A stretch of 64,000 bases of DNA. It comes from Bacteroidales bacterium. Lineage in GTDB: Bacteria; Bacteroidota; Bacteroidia; Bacteroidales; F082. The stretch covers positions 202,771-266,770 of the forward strand of contig JANJUV010000017.1 of NCBI GenBank assembly GCA_024710405.1, in the 5' to 3' direction. The notes under the pieces are model-generated. The model ran no database searches. It was not told the origin of the DNA and worked only from the letters and a program-made list of their open reading frames with translations. Shown piece after piece: positions 27,194-36,291 of this stretch. The translations under genes and the position numbers were made by a program. Position 1 is the stretch's first letter, and the number at the start of each line of letters is the position of its first letter.

Positions 27194-27392
27194 CTGACCA
27201 AAAAAACCTAATGACCCGCAAAACTTATGTTCTTGCTGCATGGCCTGATTGGGGACATGGCTGTTGATCCCTTGCCAGAAACCATATGAACTATTGTCAG
27301 GCATATTGGCAACCACGAAAAGGCAATCATCGGAAAGGATATGTTCAGAGACGATTGAGGATTAAAGCCAAAGCAACTTTAGCAATTTTCCA
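27194..27392. other. Intergenic region between convergent efflux operon and kinase genes
   Basis: About 200 nt between the terminator and the stop codon of the response-regulator kinase. It contains a short open frame on the plus strand that runs into the antisense of the kinase gene and has no recognisable product. No repeat or hairpin was noticed. Confidence 0.4.
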
Positions 27393-28544
27393 TCAGGAGG
27401 TGCCCCGAAACACCAGTTTTACCAGCGCACCCTTACCATCAAGGTTATGGACCAGAATTTCACCCTTGAGCACTTCCATGATGGTTTTGGTTGCCTTTAG
27501 GCTTAGGCCGAGGTTCTTGTCGTAGTGTTTTTCGCCCAAACCAAAAGGCTTGAACAGATTCAGCAGGGCAGTCTCCGAAAACCCGTTTCCTGAATCAGAA
27601 ACTTCAACTACAATTCCATCAGTTTGATTGCTGATGCCAATAACAATATTTCCGTCGGTTGGGCTATATTTAATGGCATTGTCTAAAACACTGCACAGGG
27701 CTATATCAATCAATTTTTGATCACCTTTAACAATAAACTGCCCTTTTGATTCAGGTGAAGTAAGGCTTATTCCCTTATTTTTGGCCTGTGCCTGCACTTT
27801 GGCAATACACGCTAAGATGCTTTCATCGAGCTTAATGTCTGACAGCGAAATCGCCTGCCTTGTGCTGAGTTCGGTTATTAACAGCGCCGTGGTCGAGAAC
27901 TTCTCGAGCCTGTCGACCGATAACTTGAGCATATCAACAAACTCAGCAAGTTCATCGTTTTCCGAAAGTGTATCATTCAAAAAGTAGGCTGCACCAACAA
28001 TGCCATTCAATGGGGTGCGCAATTCATGACTGATCATCATCAAGAAGTTGTTCTTGGCTTCGTCAAGTCCCTGAAGTTCCTTATTTGCTATTTCCAGTTC
28101 AGCTGTTCGTTGCTGTACTTTCTCTTCCAGGATTTGATTTATGTTGCGAAGCACTTCACGCTGAGCTTTAAGCTCCAATTGGGTTTTCACCCGTTCCATG
28201 AGTTCCCTGGCATCAAAAGGTTTGGTCACATAATCCTGTCCACCAGCTTCAAAGGCTTTATACACATCCTCCTTTTGTGTTTTGGCGGTGAGAAAAATAA
28301 CCGGCACATCCCTGGTACGCTCATCAGCTCTGAGTTGGCGACAGGCTTCATAGCCGTCCATTTCGGGCATCATGATGTCGAGCAGGATAAGGTCAGGCGC
28401 CTGATCTTCCCAGGCAGTTTCGAGGGCTTCCAGTCCGTTGATGGCCACTTTCAGGTCGAAGCCATCGAGAAGTTCAACCAGTATTTCGATGTTTTCAGGA
28501 GTGTCGTCAACAACAAGAATGGTGTTTTCGTAAAGGCTTTTCAT
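27393..28544 (-). CDS. Response regulator fused to histidine kinase (REC-HisKA-HATPase)
   Basis: A 383-residue soluble signalling protein. The receiver domain (1-120) has the acidic pocket VVDDTPEN and phosphoacceptor Asp56 in LILLDIMMPEMDG, with the conserved Lys in YVTKPFDA. A coiled coil (about 125-160) leads to a HisKA domain with His173 in MISHELRTPLNG, and a HATPase with DNAIKYSP and SDSGNGF. No membrane segment is present, so it must receive input by phosphotransfer. Its start overlaps the end of the large hybrid kinase gene by 4 nt, making that kinase the likely phosphate donor. Confidence 0.93.
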   Translation of the reverse strand: MKSLYENTILVVDDTPENIEILVELLDGFDLKVAINGLEALETAWEDQAPDLILLDIMMPEMDGYEACRQLRADERTRDVPVIFLTAKTQKEDVYKAFEAGGQDYVTKPFDARELMERVKTQLELKAQREVLRNINQILEEKVQQRTAELEIANKELQGLDEAKNNFLMMISHELRTPLNGIVGAAYFLNDTLSENDELAEFVDMLKLSVDRLEKFSTTALLITELSTRQAISLSDIKLDESILACIAKVQAQAKNKGISLTSPESKGQFIVKGDQKLIDIALCSVLDNAIKYSPTDGNIVIGISNQTDGIVVEVSDSGNGFSETALLNLFKPFGLGEKHYDKNLGLSLKATKTIMEVLKGEILVHNLDGKGALVKLVFRGTS

Positions 28545-31500
28545 GATGATAGGTAATTCTTTTTGATTTCAACTAATTGTATTCCGGCTTCTTTAAAATT
28601 AAAGCTTGTTAATGCCCGTTTCAGCTTAAGGAAAGCAGGGTCGTTCAGACCGGCTTGTTCCAGCTCAGGCAAGAGTTTTTTGGCTTGCGGACTTTTCTTT
28701 TTGATAAGTTCATCCAATTCATTGATGAGCGTCTCGGGCGATTTTGCTTCTACATGATCTGCAGACTGCTTTTCAGTGATGAGTTTTGAATGGATTTCTT
28801 CGAACAACAGCTGCATCTTTTCATCGAGGGCAGACAAGAGCGAAAGCAGTTTTTCAACCTGGTTGCTTTCAACCATATGTTCCAGTTCCTGGGCAAGTTG
28901 TTGAATTTCAGAAGCGCCGATACTTCCACTCAGTCCTTTGAGGGTATGAAATTGTCTTTTAAGAGTTTCTGAATCGCCGGCCGAAATCATAACTTTGGTA
29001 TCCTGAATGAAGTTCAGATTGTTTTGATAGAATTTTTCCAAAACGTTGAGGTACAACTTTTTGTTTCCATTCAGTCGTTGCAGGGCAGCTTCTGTCTCAA
29101 GACCAGCGATTTCAGGGATGACATATTCTTTTTCGACGGTCTCCAGCTTCAAATTCTCACTTTTTCTAAACTGTATTCCTCCCGCCCTGACCATCCATTT
29201 GAGTATCTTTTTATAGACTTCAGCAGGGTCGATGGGTTTGGTGAGCATATCCATCATGCCTGCTTCGAGCACCTTTTCTCTCACACCTGCCATGGCATCT
29301 GCGGTCATGGCAAGAATGGGCAGGGTGATATAATCATGCATTTTTCTGATTTCCTGTGTGGCAGTGATACCGTCCATGACAGGCATCTGAAGATCCATGA
29401 GCACAAGCTGGTACTTTGATGGGTTGCCTGACTGACGTACCATTTCCACTGCTATTTCCCCGTTATCGGCAATTTCAACTACAAGGCCTGTTTCCTCAAT
29501 GATTTCTTTTGCCACCTGCTGGTTGATTTCGTTGTCCTCAACAAGTAAAATGACATTGCCGCTCAGTTGTTTAAGTTTATGAAGGAGTTCATCATTGGAT
29601 TCTTCAAATCTGTTAAACCGGCGTGCATATTGCCCGAAAACATCCATAATACTATTGAACAGCGTGGAATAATTCAGTGGTTTTTCTATAAATCCATCGA
29701 TCAAAGGATAGTCATTTTTCAACTCAAGCACCTCTTTTGCATAGGCTGAAACCATAATAACTTTCGGCTTATGGGCAATCAGGGGGTCATTACTGATCAA
29801 TGAAAGTGCCTCCAGCCCATTGATTTCCGGCATTTTATAATCAAGAACCAAAAGTTCAACAGCCTTTTCTGATGGTTGTTGAAGCATTGAAATGGCTTCT
29901 TTGGCACTACCTGTCAGGATAACTTCAAAAGTAAAGATGCGCAAAGCCTCCGCAAGAATCTCTCTGGCTGTTTCATTGTCATCGCAGATCATCACCTTCA
30001 TTCCTCTAAGATCGAGGGGAGCTTTGAAATCGCTTTGGTTTTCTTTTTTGGAGATTCCGCATTCGATGGTGAAATGAAAGTTGCTGCCTTTTCCAGGATC
30101 GCTTTCCACGCCTATCGAACCATTCATCAATTTGACAAGGTTTTGCGAAATCGTTAGTCCAAGTCCGGTGCCACCATATTTTCGGGTGGTCGAAGTATCA
30201 GCTTGTGAGAAGGCTCGAAAAAGTTTTTGCTGTTGTTCTGCATTGAGGCCTATGCCGCTGTCTTTGACCTCCACTTTGAGGTGGATGGTTTTTTCTGTTT
30301 GATGGCTAACCGAAACATCTACTACAATATAGCCTTCCTCGGTAAACTTCACGGCATTGGAGCAGAGGTTAGTAATCACCTGACCAAGGCGCAAAGGGTC
30401 TCCGATAAGGAAGGCAGGTACAGCAGGATCGATTCTGATTAGAAATTCCAGATTTTTCTGATGTGCTTTTTGCAACACCAGATCTGTGACTCCGCTGAGA
30501 ACTTCCTGAAGCTCGAAGTCAATGTTTTCGATGTTCAGCTTGCCGGCTTCAATTTTCGAAAAATCGAGTATATCATTGATGATACCGAGCAAAGCATTGG
30601 CTGAACGGCTTATTTTGCTTACATAATCCAGCTGCTTTTCGTCAAGTTTCGTCTTCTGAACAAGATGGGTCATGCCGATAATTGCATTCATGGGCGTGCG
30701 AATTTCGTGACTCATATTGGCAAGGAAATCGCTTTTGGCTTTGGTAGCAGCTTCGGCAGCCTCGCGGGCGGTTTCGAGCTCTTTTTGAAGCCTTTTGGTG
30801 ATGCTAATATCTTGTGATACACCATATAAGCTCATAGGATTGCCATTTTCATCTTTGTCAACATAGGCTTTTGATTTGATCCACATGGCTTCACCCGACT
30901 GTGGATGAAGGTATTCATGTTCCATTTCAAAATGATCTTCCTCCCCCGAGATAACCCTTTTCAATTGCCCGGCAATAATTTTAGCTGAATCGGGATTGAT
31001 TGCTGCAATTTGTTGAATAATGGATTTCAACTGAGGGAATTCATTTTCATCCGATCTCACAAAACCAAAGATATCTCTGGCCCTGTCAGATGCAATAAAG
31101 TGATGAGCATCATTCAGTTTGATCTGCCAAAAGCCCGATTTTGTGAGGTCGAGGGCACGGTCGGAAAGTTTATAAATGTACTTTAATTCATTTTCGGCCT
31201 CAATCTTATCCGAGATGTCGAGAATGGTGCCATTCAACATATTTGGCTCGCCGGCAATGTCGTATTCTGCCATACCTCTGGCAAATACATGAACGATCTT
31301 ACCATCGTTACGAATAATCCTGTATTCCAACACATAAGGTTGTTTGAGCCGGATCGCATTCTGCACCTTTTCAGCAATCATAGCGCGATCATCAGGATGA
31401 ATAAGGTTGTTGAACGCAATTTTCTTTGAGAGGAATTCATCTTTGGAATATCCTGTCAGTTTAAATACCTCGTCTCCCAGATAAATCATGGTATAATCTT

Positions 31501-32908
31501 CGTCAGTCAAACAGCGGTAGAAGGTTCCTGGAATAGAATGAACCAATGCTTTAAGGTGTTTCTCATTGTCACTGATCTGAAGCAAAAGACTTTTGACTTT
31601 TTTACGGCTAACGAAGAAATAAACCAATGTCAGCAACAAGCCAAACAGCGTAATGAGGATGAAAAGTGTGAACAATCGTTCATTACGAAGATCCCGGTTG
31701 AGCGATTCTGCTTTAAGCGCCAGGCGTTCAGTTTTTTCCTTTTCAATGGCATTTTGGTGTTCTTGCTCAAGGGCAGCCAAAGTTCCCCTTTTCAGCTGGT
31801 CAACAATAGTATCCCGGATGGAGACATACCTCTCAACATATTGAGAATAATTTTTCAAATTGGAGGTAGCTGCATAAGCCCTTTGCAAGATCCGGCTCAA
31901 TTTTTTCTGAAGCTGTACATCGTTCATCTTCGAAGCCAATGGGAAAGCCATTTCACCGTTTAAAATACTCTGTTGCCAGAATTTATCAGGATTTTGTTGA
32001 TTTTCTTCAGCCATTATCAGATTCCATTCAGCTATCCTGCCGTAAATGTGGGCTTTCCAATAGTTTTCATTCTTTATTTTACTGAGTTCTTCAGCTTTCT
32101 GTAAATTTAATCCGGCTGCATCAAGCTGTAGTCCCAACATCTGAAAATGCGCCAATGAAAGATAATACCTCGCCAAAACATTATTAAATGCTGGTGCAAC
32201 AGACTGTTGGGATGTCAGTTGATAGAAAACCGCTGCTTTGCTGAGCCGCTCAGACCTGAGGCTTTCACTCCGGGTAGCTTCGGCCTCATTCAGATAAAAG
32301 TTGGCAGCTTCGATATAATAACTTGCAATTCCAATGGTATCGCCACTTGTCTTTTTCGTTGCTATAGCTTTTTGAATCAATTCTTCTGCAATATCATTGC
32401 TTTGCAGAAATTGGTGTACCATGCCAAGATTGATATAGCAAACCGACAATTCATCCAATGCTGCTTTTGCAACAGTCGTTTGTGCCGATTTCTCAAGTTC
32501 CTCAAAAATTAACTGGCTTTGAAACAAAGATTTAACTGCAAAACTATAGCGTGCTTTAACACTGTAAGCCAAACCCATTTTTTGCAATGTTCGGGCGTGC
32601 AAAAACTTCAATTTTGATTCATCCTCAACTGTGAAAGCCGAATCAGCTGATATTTCGGACAGTTTTTCAGAGGTGATTTTGTTTGCTTCAAGGTAGTAAA
32701 ACAAAGCTGAATCTGCATACTGATACATATGATGGTCACCTTTGTGCAGTGCATCAACCACAGCAAGACTATCTTCAATTCTCCATTTTGGCTCTGTTCT
32801 GTCTCCATCACTAACTTTTGATTCCCGGCTGCATGAAAACAGAAGAACTAAAGCAAAAGCAAAACCAGAATAAAACAAACAATCCGTGAAAACAATCGGG
32901 TATTTCAT
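28541..32908 (-). CDS. Large hybrid sensor kinase (TPR-TM-PAS-PAS-HisKA-HATPase-REC-REC-HPt)
   Basis: A 1455-residue multi-domain phosphorelay protein. The start at 32908 gives a signal sequence with a possible lipobox (LLFSC). Residues about 60-390 are TPR-like helices in the periplasm. A TM helix lies near 411-432. Two PAS domains follow, then HisKA (His734, NMSHEIRTPMNA), HATPase, two receivers (Asp1023 and Asp1172) and an HPt domain (His1321, QFHTLKGLSGS). All phosphorelay residues are present. The gene overlaps the next kinase gene by 4 nt. A minus-strand -7 box (TAGATTTG) at 32945-32952 supports the chosen start. Confidence 0.93.
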   Translation of the reverse strand: MKYPIVFTDCLFYSGFAFALVLLFSCSRESKVSDGDRTEPKWRIEDSLAVVDALHKGDHHMYQYADSALFYYLEANKITSEKLSEISADSAFTVEDESKLKFLHARTLQKMGLAYSVKARYSFAVKSLFQSQLIFEELEKSAQTTVAKAALDELSVCYINLGMVHQFLQSNDIAEELIQKAIATKKTSGDTIGIASYYIEAANFYLNEAEATRSESLRSERLSKAAVFYQLTSQQSVAPAFNNVLARYYLSLAHFQMLGLQLDAAGLNLQKAEELSKIKNENYWKAHIYGRIAEWNLIMAEENQQNPDKFWQQSILNGEMAFPLASKMNDVQLQKKLSRILQRAYAATSNLKNYSQYVERYVSIRDTIVDQLKRGTLAALEQEHQNAIEKEKTERLALKAESLNRDLRNERLFTLFILITLFGLLLTLVYFFVSRKKVKSLLLQISDNEKHLKALVHSIPGTFYRCLTDEDYTMIYLGDEVFKLTGYSKDEFLSKKIAFNNLIHPDDRAMIAEKVQNAIRLKQPYVLEYRIIRNDGKIVHVFARGMAEYDIAGEPNMLNGTILDISDKIEAENELKYIYKLSDRALDLTKSGFWQIKLNDAHHFIASDRARDIFGFVRSDENEFPQLKSIIQQIAAINPDSAKIIAGQLKRVISGEEDHFEMEHEYLHPQSGEAMWIKSKAYVDKDENGNPMSLYGVSQDISITKRLQKELETAREAAEAATKAKSDFLANMSHEIRTPMNAIIGMTHLVQKTKLDEKQLDYVSKISRSANALLGIINDILDFSKIEAGKLNIENIDFELQEVLSGVTDLVLQKAHQKNLEFLIRIDPAVPAFLIGDPLRLGQVITNLCSNAVKFTEEGYIVVDVSVSHQTEKTIHLKVEVKDSGIGLNAEQQQKLFRAFSQADTSTTRKYGGTGLGLTISQNLVKLMNGSIGVESDPGKGSNFHFTIECGISKKENQSDFKAPLDLRGMKVMICDDNETAREILAEALRIFTFEVILTGSAKEAISMLQQPSEKAVELLVLDYKMPEINGLEALSLISNDPLIAHKPKVIMVSAYAKEVLELKNDYPLIDGFIEKPLNYSTLFNSIMDVFGQYARRFNRFEESNDELLHKLKQLSGNVILLVEDNEINQQVAKEIIEETGLVVEIADNGEIAVEMVRQSGNPSKYQLVLMDLQMPVMDGITATQEIRKMHDYITLPILAMTADAMAGVREKVLEAGMMDMLTKPIDPAEVYKKILKWMVRAGGIQFRKSENLKLETVEKEYVIPEIAGLETEAALQRLNGNKKLYLNVLEKFYQNNLNFIQDTKVMISAGDSETLKRQFHTLKGLSGSIGASEIQQLAQELEHMVESNQVEKLLSLLSALDEKMQLLFEEIHSKLITEKQSADHVEAKSPETLINELDELIKKKSPQAKKLLPELEQAGLNDPAFLKLKRALTSFNFKEAGIQLVEIKKNYLSS

Positions 32909-32944
32909 GCTAAAAAATAGTTTCAGTACTAAGATAATATGAAG

Positions 32945-32952
32945 CAAATCTA
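32945..32952 (-). promoter_or_regulatory. -7 box for the hybrid kinase operon
   Basis: Read on the minus strand it is TAGATTTG, a perfect TAnnTTTG match, 36 nt upstream of the start at 32908. It overlaps the alternative upstream ATG, which is therefore unlikely to be used. Confidence 0.45.
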
Positions 32953-33057
32953 ATCAAATCCTCAACAATACCGTCCTGTTTAACCACATGCTAATATCGA
33001 ACACTAACAATATTTTCTTGACAGAACCTAAAAAAATTCGTATCATTGTACAATATT

Positions 33058-33084
33058 TAACTAAATAATTAGTTATTTAACTAA
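33058..33084 (+). promoter_or_regulatory. Likely BlaI-type operator upstream of blaI
   Basis: TAACTAA (33058-33064), TTAGTTA (33069-33075) and TAACTAA (33078-33084) form two overlapping perfect inverted repeats with spacers of 4 nt and 2 nt. They end 15 nt before the blaI start codon. BlaI/MecI repressors bind such dyads in their own promoters. The same dyad, with one mismatch, reappears after the operon at 34792-34809. Confidence 0.65.
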
Positions 33085-33099
33085 ACCGATAGTTTTGTC

Positions 33100-33477
33100 A
33101 TGAAAGAACTCACAAAAGCGGAAGAGCAAATCATGCATGAATTGTGGAGGCTGAAGAAAGGTTTTGTGCATGATGTCCTTGAACGGCTTCCTGAACCTAA
33201 GCCTGCCTATAATACGGTTTCTACGATCATCAGGATATTGGAACGAAAAGGTTTTGTCGGACATACCGCCTTTGGAAAAGCTCACGAATACTTCCCCCTG
33301 ATTGATAAAAAAGAATACCGCAGGCTGCTTGCCAAGGGTTTATTAAGTAATTATTTCAGCAATTCGGTGCATAGTCTGGTGTCGTTTTTCAGCCGTGAAA
33401 AAAACCTCAGCCTAGCCGAACTTGAAGAGTTGAAATCAATAATCGAAGCTGAAATCAAAATGAAAGAACCCAAATAA
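33100..33477 (+). CDS. BlaI/MecI family transcriptional repressor
   Basis: A 125-residue dimeric winged-helix repressor that is cleaved when its partner sensor protease is activated. The N-terminus (LTKAEEQIMHELWRLKKGFVHDV) and the recognition helix region (PAYNTVSTIIRILERKGFVGH) fit the family closely. The C-terminal dimerisation helices contain LAELEELKSIIEAE. The gene is 8 nt upstream of the BlaR1-type gene. In Bacteroidota such pairs are widespread and usually not linked to a beta-lactamase, and none is seen here. A palindromic operator lies just upstream. Confidence 0.95.
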   Translation: MKELTKAEEQIMHELWRLKKGFVHDVLERLPEPKPAYNTVSTIIRILERKGFVGHTAFGKAHEYFPLIDKKEYRRLLAKGLLSNYFSNSVHSLVSFFSREKNLSLAELEELKSIIEAEIKMKEPK

Positions 33478-33485
33478 GCCGCTGA

Positions 33486-34775
33486 ATGGAAACTGTTCTG
33501 ACATATCTGGTTCATGCACAGGCCTATCTGCTTCTGTTTGGTTTCGGGTATCTGTTGTTCTACAAACGCAATCCATTACCTTCTTACAACAGGTTCTACC
33601 TTCTGTTTTCGCTGCTGGCAGCTGCCTTACTGCCCCTGATGCCTTCTTATTTATCCATTGATGGAAACAATGTTCATGTCGCTGCATTCGGGCTACCTGA
33701 ACTGGTTGTTGCCGCCTCGGGAGCTGTTGCCGATGGAACAGAAACCTTATCGGCATATGCACTTACCAGCACCTTGTTTATGTGGTCACTCGGATTGTAC
33801 TATTCAATAATGGTTTTGATTTTACTGTTCAGGCTAATCAGAATAACAGGAATGATAGCAACAGCTGAACGCAGAACCATCGAAGGCATGCGTCTGGTAC
33901 TGCTGAAACATAACAACGTGCCGTTTTCCTTTTTCGGTTGGTTGTTTATTCCTATCGGGCTCGAAAACGACCCTGCATTCAGGCATATCCTGATCCACGA
34001 GCAAGCCCATGCCCGAAAGTTTCATTCAGCTGACATCCTGCTCACCGAAATACTACACCTGTTGTTCTGGATGAACCCTTTGTTTTACTTCATGCGCAGC
34101 GAACTCAGGGTCATGCACGAATTTGAAGCAGATGCCTGTGCCCTGTCTCATTGCGAGCGGATCAGCTATCAGCAGGCTTTGGTTAATATTAATTTCAGCG
34201 GACGAATAGTCCCGCTCACTAATCCTTATAATGTTTCACTAATTAAAAAAAGAATGCTTATGATGAACAAAAATTCTAAAAGGCCCGGTATTATCAGAAA
34301 ATTGACACTCTCAATTTCTTTGGTGATACTAACTGCTTCTGCATTCCTCTTTCAGTCCTTCAGGCCTGTAAAGACCGAATTAAAAATTCAAAACCCTACT
34401 TCACCTTTAGTTACGGAACAAACCACTGTTCAGGATCAGCCCCGAAAAGATTCTGCTGTGTTTGTTGTGGTTGAAGAAATGCCACAGTTTCCCGGCGGAA
34501 GTGAAGCCATGATGAAGTTTTTAATCGAAAATATCAAATACCCCGAACAAGCCCGCAAGGATAGCATTCAGGGAAGAGTGTTTTTGAACTTCATTGTTGA
34601 AGCCGACGGAAAAATATCCAACGCAAAAGTTATCAGGGGTATAGGCGGTGGATGTGACGAAGAAGCTGTGCGTGTCGTTAGTATGATGCCGGCCTGGACT
34701 CCCGGCAAACAACGTGGTCAGAATGTTAGGGTTTCGTTCAACCTGCCCATCATGTTTGCCTTGTCAAAAAAGTAG
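33486..34775 (+). CDS. BlaR1-type M56 metalloprotease with C-terminal TonB domain
   Basis: A 429-residue membrane protein. The M56 protease domain includes four hydrophobic helices and the zinc motif HEQAH within LIHEQAHARKFHSADILL. A final TM helix is near 275-295. The C-terminal 95 residues form a TonB-like domain (KYPEQARKDSIQGRVFLNFIVEADGKISNAKVIRGIGGGCDEEAVRVV), replacing the penicillin-binding sensor domain of true BlaR1. M56-TonB fusions are typical in Bacteroidota. It probably senses an envelope signal and inactivates the BlaI partner; the signal is unknown. Confidence 0.9.
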   Translation: METVLTYLVHAQAYLLLFGFGYLLFYKRNPLPSYNRFYLLFSLLAAALLPLMPSYLSIDGNNVHVAAFGLPELVVAASGAVADGTETLSAYALTSTLFMWSLGLYYSIMVLILLFRLIRITGMIATAERRTIEGMRLVLLKHNNVPFSFFGWLFIPIGLENDPAFRHILIHEQAHARKFHSADILLTEILHLLFWMNPLFYFMRSELRVMHEFEADACALSHCERISYQQALVNINFSGRIVPLTNPYNVSLIKKRMLMMNKNSKRPGIIRKLTLSISLVILTASAFLFQSFRPVKTELKIQNPTSPLVTEQTTVQDQPRKDSAVFVVVEEMPQFPGGSEAMMKFLIENIKYPEQARKDSIQGRVFLNFIVEADGKISNAKVIRGIGGGCDEEAVRVVSMMPAWTPGKQRGQNVRVSFNLPIMFALSKK

Positions 34776-34783
34776 TTTTTTTT

Positions 34784-34818
34784 GTCTGATATAACTAATT
34801 TATTAGTTGATATCTGAC
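34784..34818. promoter_or_regulatory. Second operator-like dyad downstream of the blaI-blaR1 operon
   Basis: A 35-nt near-perfect inverted repeat, with left arm GTCTGATATAACTAA and right arm TTAGTTGATATCTGAC around the spacer TTTA. Its core TAACTAA-N4-TTAGTT has the same half-sites and spacing as the blaI operator. It could be a second repressor site or a weak AT-rich transcription hairpin. Confidence 0.5.
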
Positions 34819-34839
34819 ATGAACAAAACCGTGAACAGC

Positions 34840-34876
34840 GGCTCTGCAGGTTCAAGTCCTGCAGGGCCATTTTTTT
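34840..34876 (+). terminator. Rho-independent terminator with a tRNA T-arm-like hairpin
   Basis: An 11-bp stem, GGCTCTGCAGG (34840-34850) with CCTGCAGGGCC (34858-34868), has one U-G pair and encloses the 7-nt loop TTCAAGT. It is followed by A and seven T. The inner five pairs and loop equal a tRNA T-arm, but no tRNA body is present upstream. It probably ends the blaI-blaR1 transcript. Confidence 0.85.
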
Positions 34877-34924
34877 GGTTACTTTTACAGCCACTATTAC
34901 TGATGCAAGTCAATCCTGCACACA

Positions 34925-36148
34925 ATGAACCGTTTTGTTTTTCTGATTATTGCCAATTTGTGTGTGATTAATCTCAACGCGCAGCATATCAGCCGAATGC
35001 ATTATGTTTGTGACAACAAAACCAGTTCAATTGACTTTTTCGAACCGGTGGGGGCTGTCGTTCTTCGCGGTCAAGGCGTTTTACCCGATCAGGCCGAAAT
35101 AATTGCCGATGGACAAAGCAACAGGCTCAGCCGCGACGAACATGTTGTCAGCATCGACAGCATCTGGACGAGCAACCTCATTGTTTTCGAACCTTCAGTA
35201 AATGACATTGAAATTAAAGGGCTGATTGAGGGAAATACTTATGAACTCATCAGCATCCGACTGCCGTCGGCCGACCATCAGGGCCTCATCAGAACACCTT
35301 CCAACGATTGCAGCCAGCCCTCTATGATTCTGCAATCGGAATGGCGGGCAGGCCTTCCCCCACCAGATTATGAACGGATATTCAACAATGTGAATAACCT
35401 TATAATACATCATTCGGCCACTGCAAACACCCTCACCGACTACACCGCCTTAGTCAGAAGCATTTATACATACCATACCGGGGTAAACGGATGGTCCGAC
35501 ATCGGCTACAACTATCTGATTGCACCTGACGGAACCATCTTCGCCGGGCGTGACCCCGGAAACGACATGGAAACCCATCAGGTGCTGGGAGCCCATTTCT
35601 GCGCTTCAAACACAGGCACTATGGGCATTTGTCTTTTGGGCACATACATGAACGATTCACCCTCTGACGAAATGTTAGCGTCACTGATAAGGCTGATCTC
35701 ATGGAAATCGGCACTTGACAGCATTCCGCCTTTAACAACCCATCCCCATCCGCTGCACCCCGCATTGCCTGTGATTGCCGGACACCGCGACGGGTGTTCC
35801 ACCCTCTGCCCTGGCGATGTTGTTTATAATAATCTGCAGGCATACCGTAATCAGACACAGGATTATCTGGTCTCCTGCGGTGTGTTTCTCAACATCAGAA
35901 ATGATGTGCCCAACCAAAACAGTATCAGACTTACACCCAACCCCGTCATCGGTAATGAAATCGGCATCAGCACTCCGGCCACGCTGAAATCGGCTGCCGT
36001 GTTCGACATGAATGGGCGATCATTCAGCTTGTATTTCAACGACGAGTGCAACCAACTGTTGATTCCCCCTTCGCTTCCCACTGGAATGTATATTCTTCAG
36101 CTTAGTTTTGAAACCGAAATCCATTGGATTAAATTTGTACGCCAGTGA
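34925..36148 (+). CDS. Secreted PGRP/amidase-2 domain protein with type IX sorting domain
   Basis: A 407-residue protein with signal peptide ending at LNAQH. The peptidoglycan recognition/N-acetylmuramoyl-L-alanine amidase domain (about 155-315) shows LIIHHSATANTLTDY, GWSDIGYNYLIAPDGTIFAGR and AGHRDGCSTLCPG, giving the zinc ligands His, His and Cys. The last 75 residues look like a type IX secretion C-terminal domain (RLTPNPVIGNEIGI, then GMYILQLSFETEIHWIKFVR), so the enzyme is expected on the cell surface or outside. The N-terminal 130 residues form an unassigned domain. It probably cleaves peptidoglycan of other cells or recycled fragments. Confidence 0.87.
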   Translation: MNRFVFLIIANLCVINLNAQHISRMHYVCDNKTSSIDFFEPVGAVVLRGQGVLPDQAEIIADGQSNRLSRDEHVVSIDSIWTSNLIVFEPSVNDIEIKGLIEGNTYELISIRLPSADHQGLIRTPSNDCSQPSMILQSEWRAGLPPPDYERIFNNVNNLIIHHSATANTLTDYTALVRSIYTYHTGVNGWSDIGYNYLIAPDGTIFAGRDPGNDMETHQVLGAHFCASNTGTMGICLLGTYMNDSPSDEMLASLIRLISWKSALDSIPPLTTHPHPLHPALPVIAGHRDGCSTLCPGDVVYNNLQAYRNQTQDYLVSCGVFLNIRNDVPNQNSIRLTPNPVIGNEIGISTPATLKSAAVFDMNGRSFSLYFNDECNQLLIPPSLPTGMYILQLSFETEIHWIKFVRQ

Positions 36149-36263
36149 ACAGATTGATTCCGTTAAATATTGCAAGTCCTGATTTTGGCCTGACTTCAAC
36201 TTGATGAGTTCTTCACCGGCAATTTTCAATAGCGAAAATCTCTAACCGTTACAATTAGCCCAT

Positions 36264-36271
36264 TATCTTTG
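36264..36271 (+). promoter_or_regulatory. -7 box for the gene at 36292
   Basis: TATCTTTG is a perfect TAnnTTTG match, 20 nt upstream of the ATG at 36292. No TTTG is visible at the expected -33 position. Confidence 0.5.
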
Positions 36272-36291
36272 CACCTTTCATACAAGCAGGC

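Noticed and set aside
26364..27221. Minus-strand 285-residue open frame over the adaptor gene
   Set aside because: Antisense to a clearly conserved adaptor gene and overlapping its terminator; composition rich in His, Phe and Cys is typical of antisense frames.
34801..34870. Complete tRNA gene at the T-arm-like hairpin
   Set aside because: No acceptor partner, D-arm or anticodon arm can be formed with the upstream sequence; only the T-arm and a few neighbouring bases are present.
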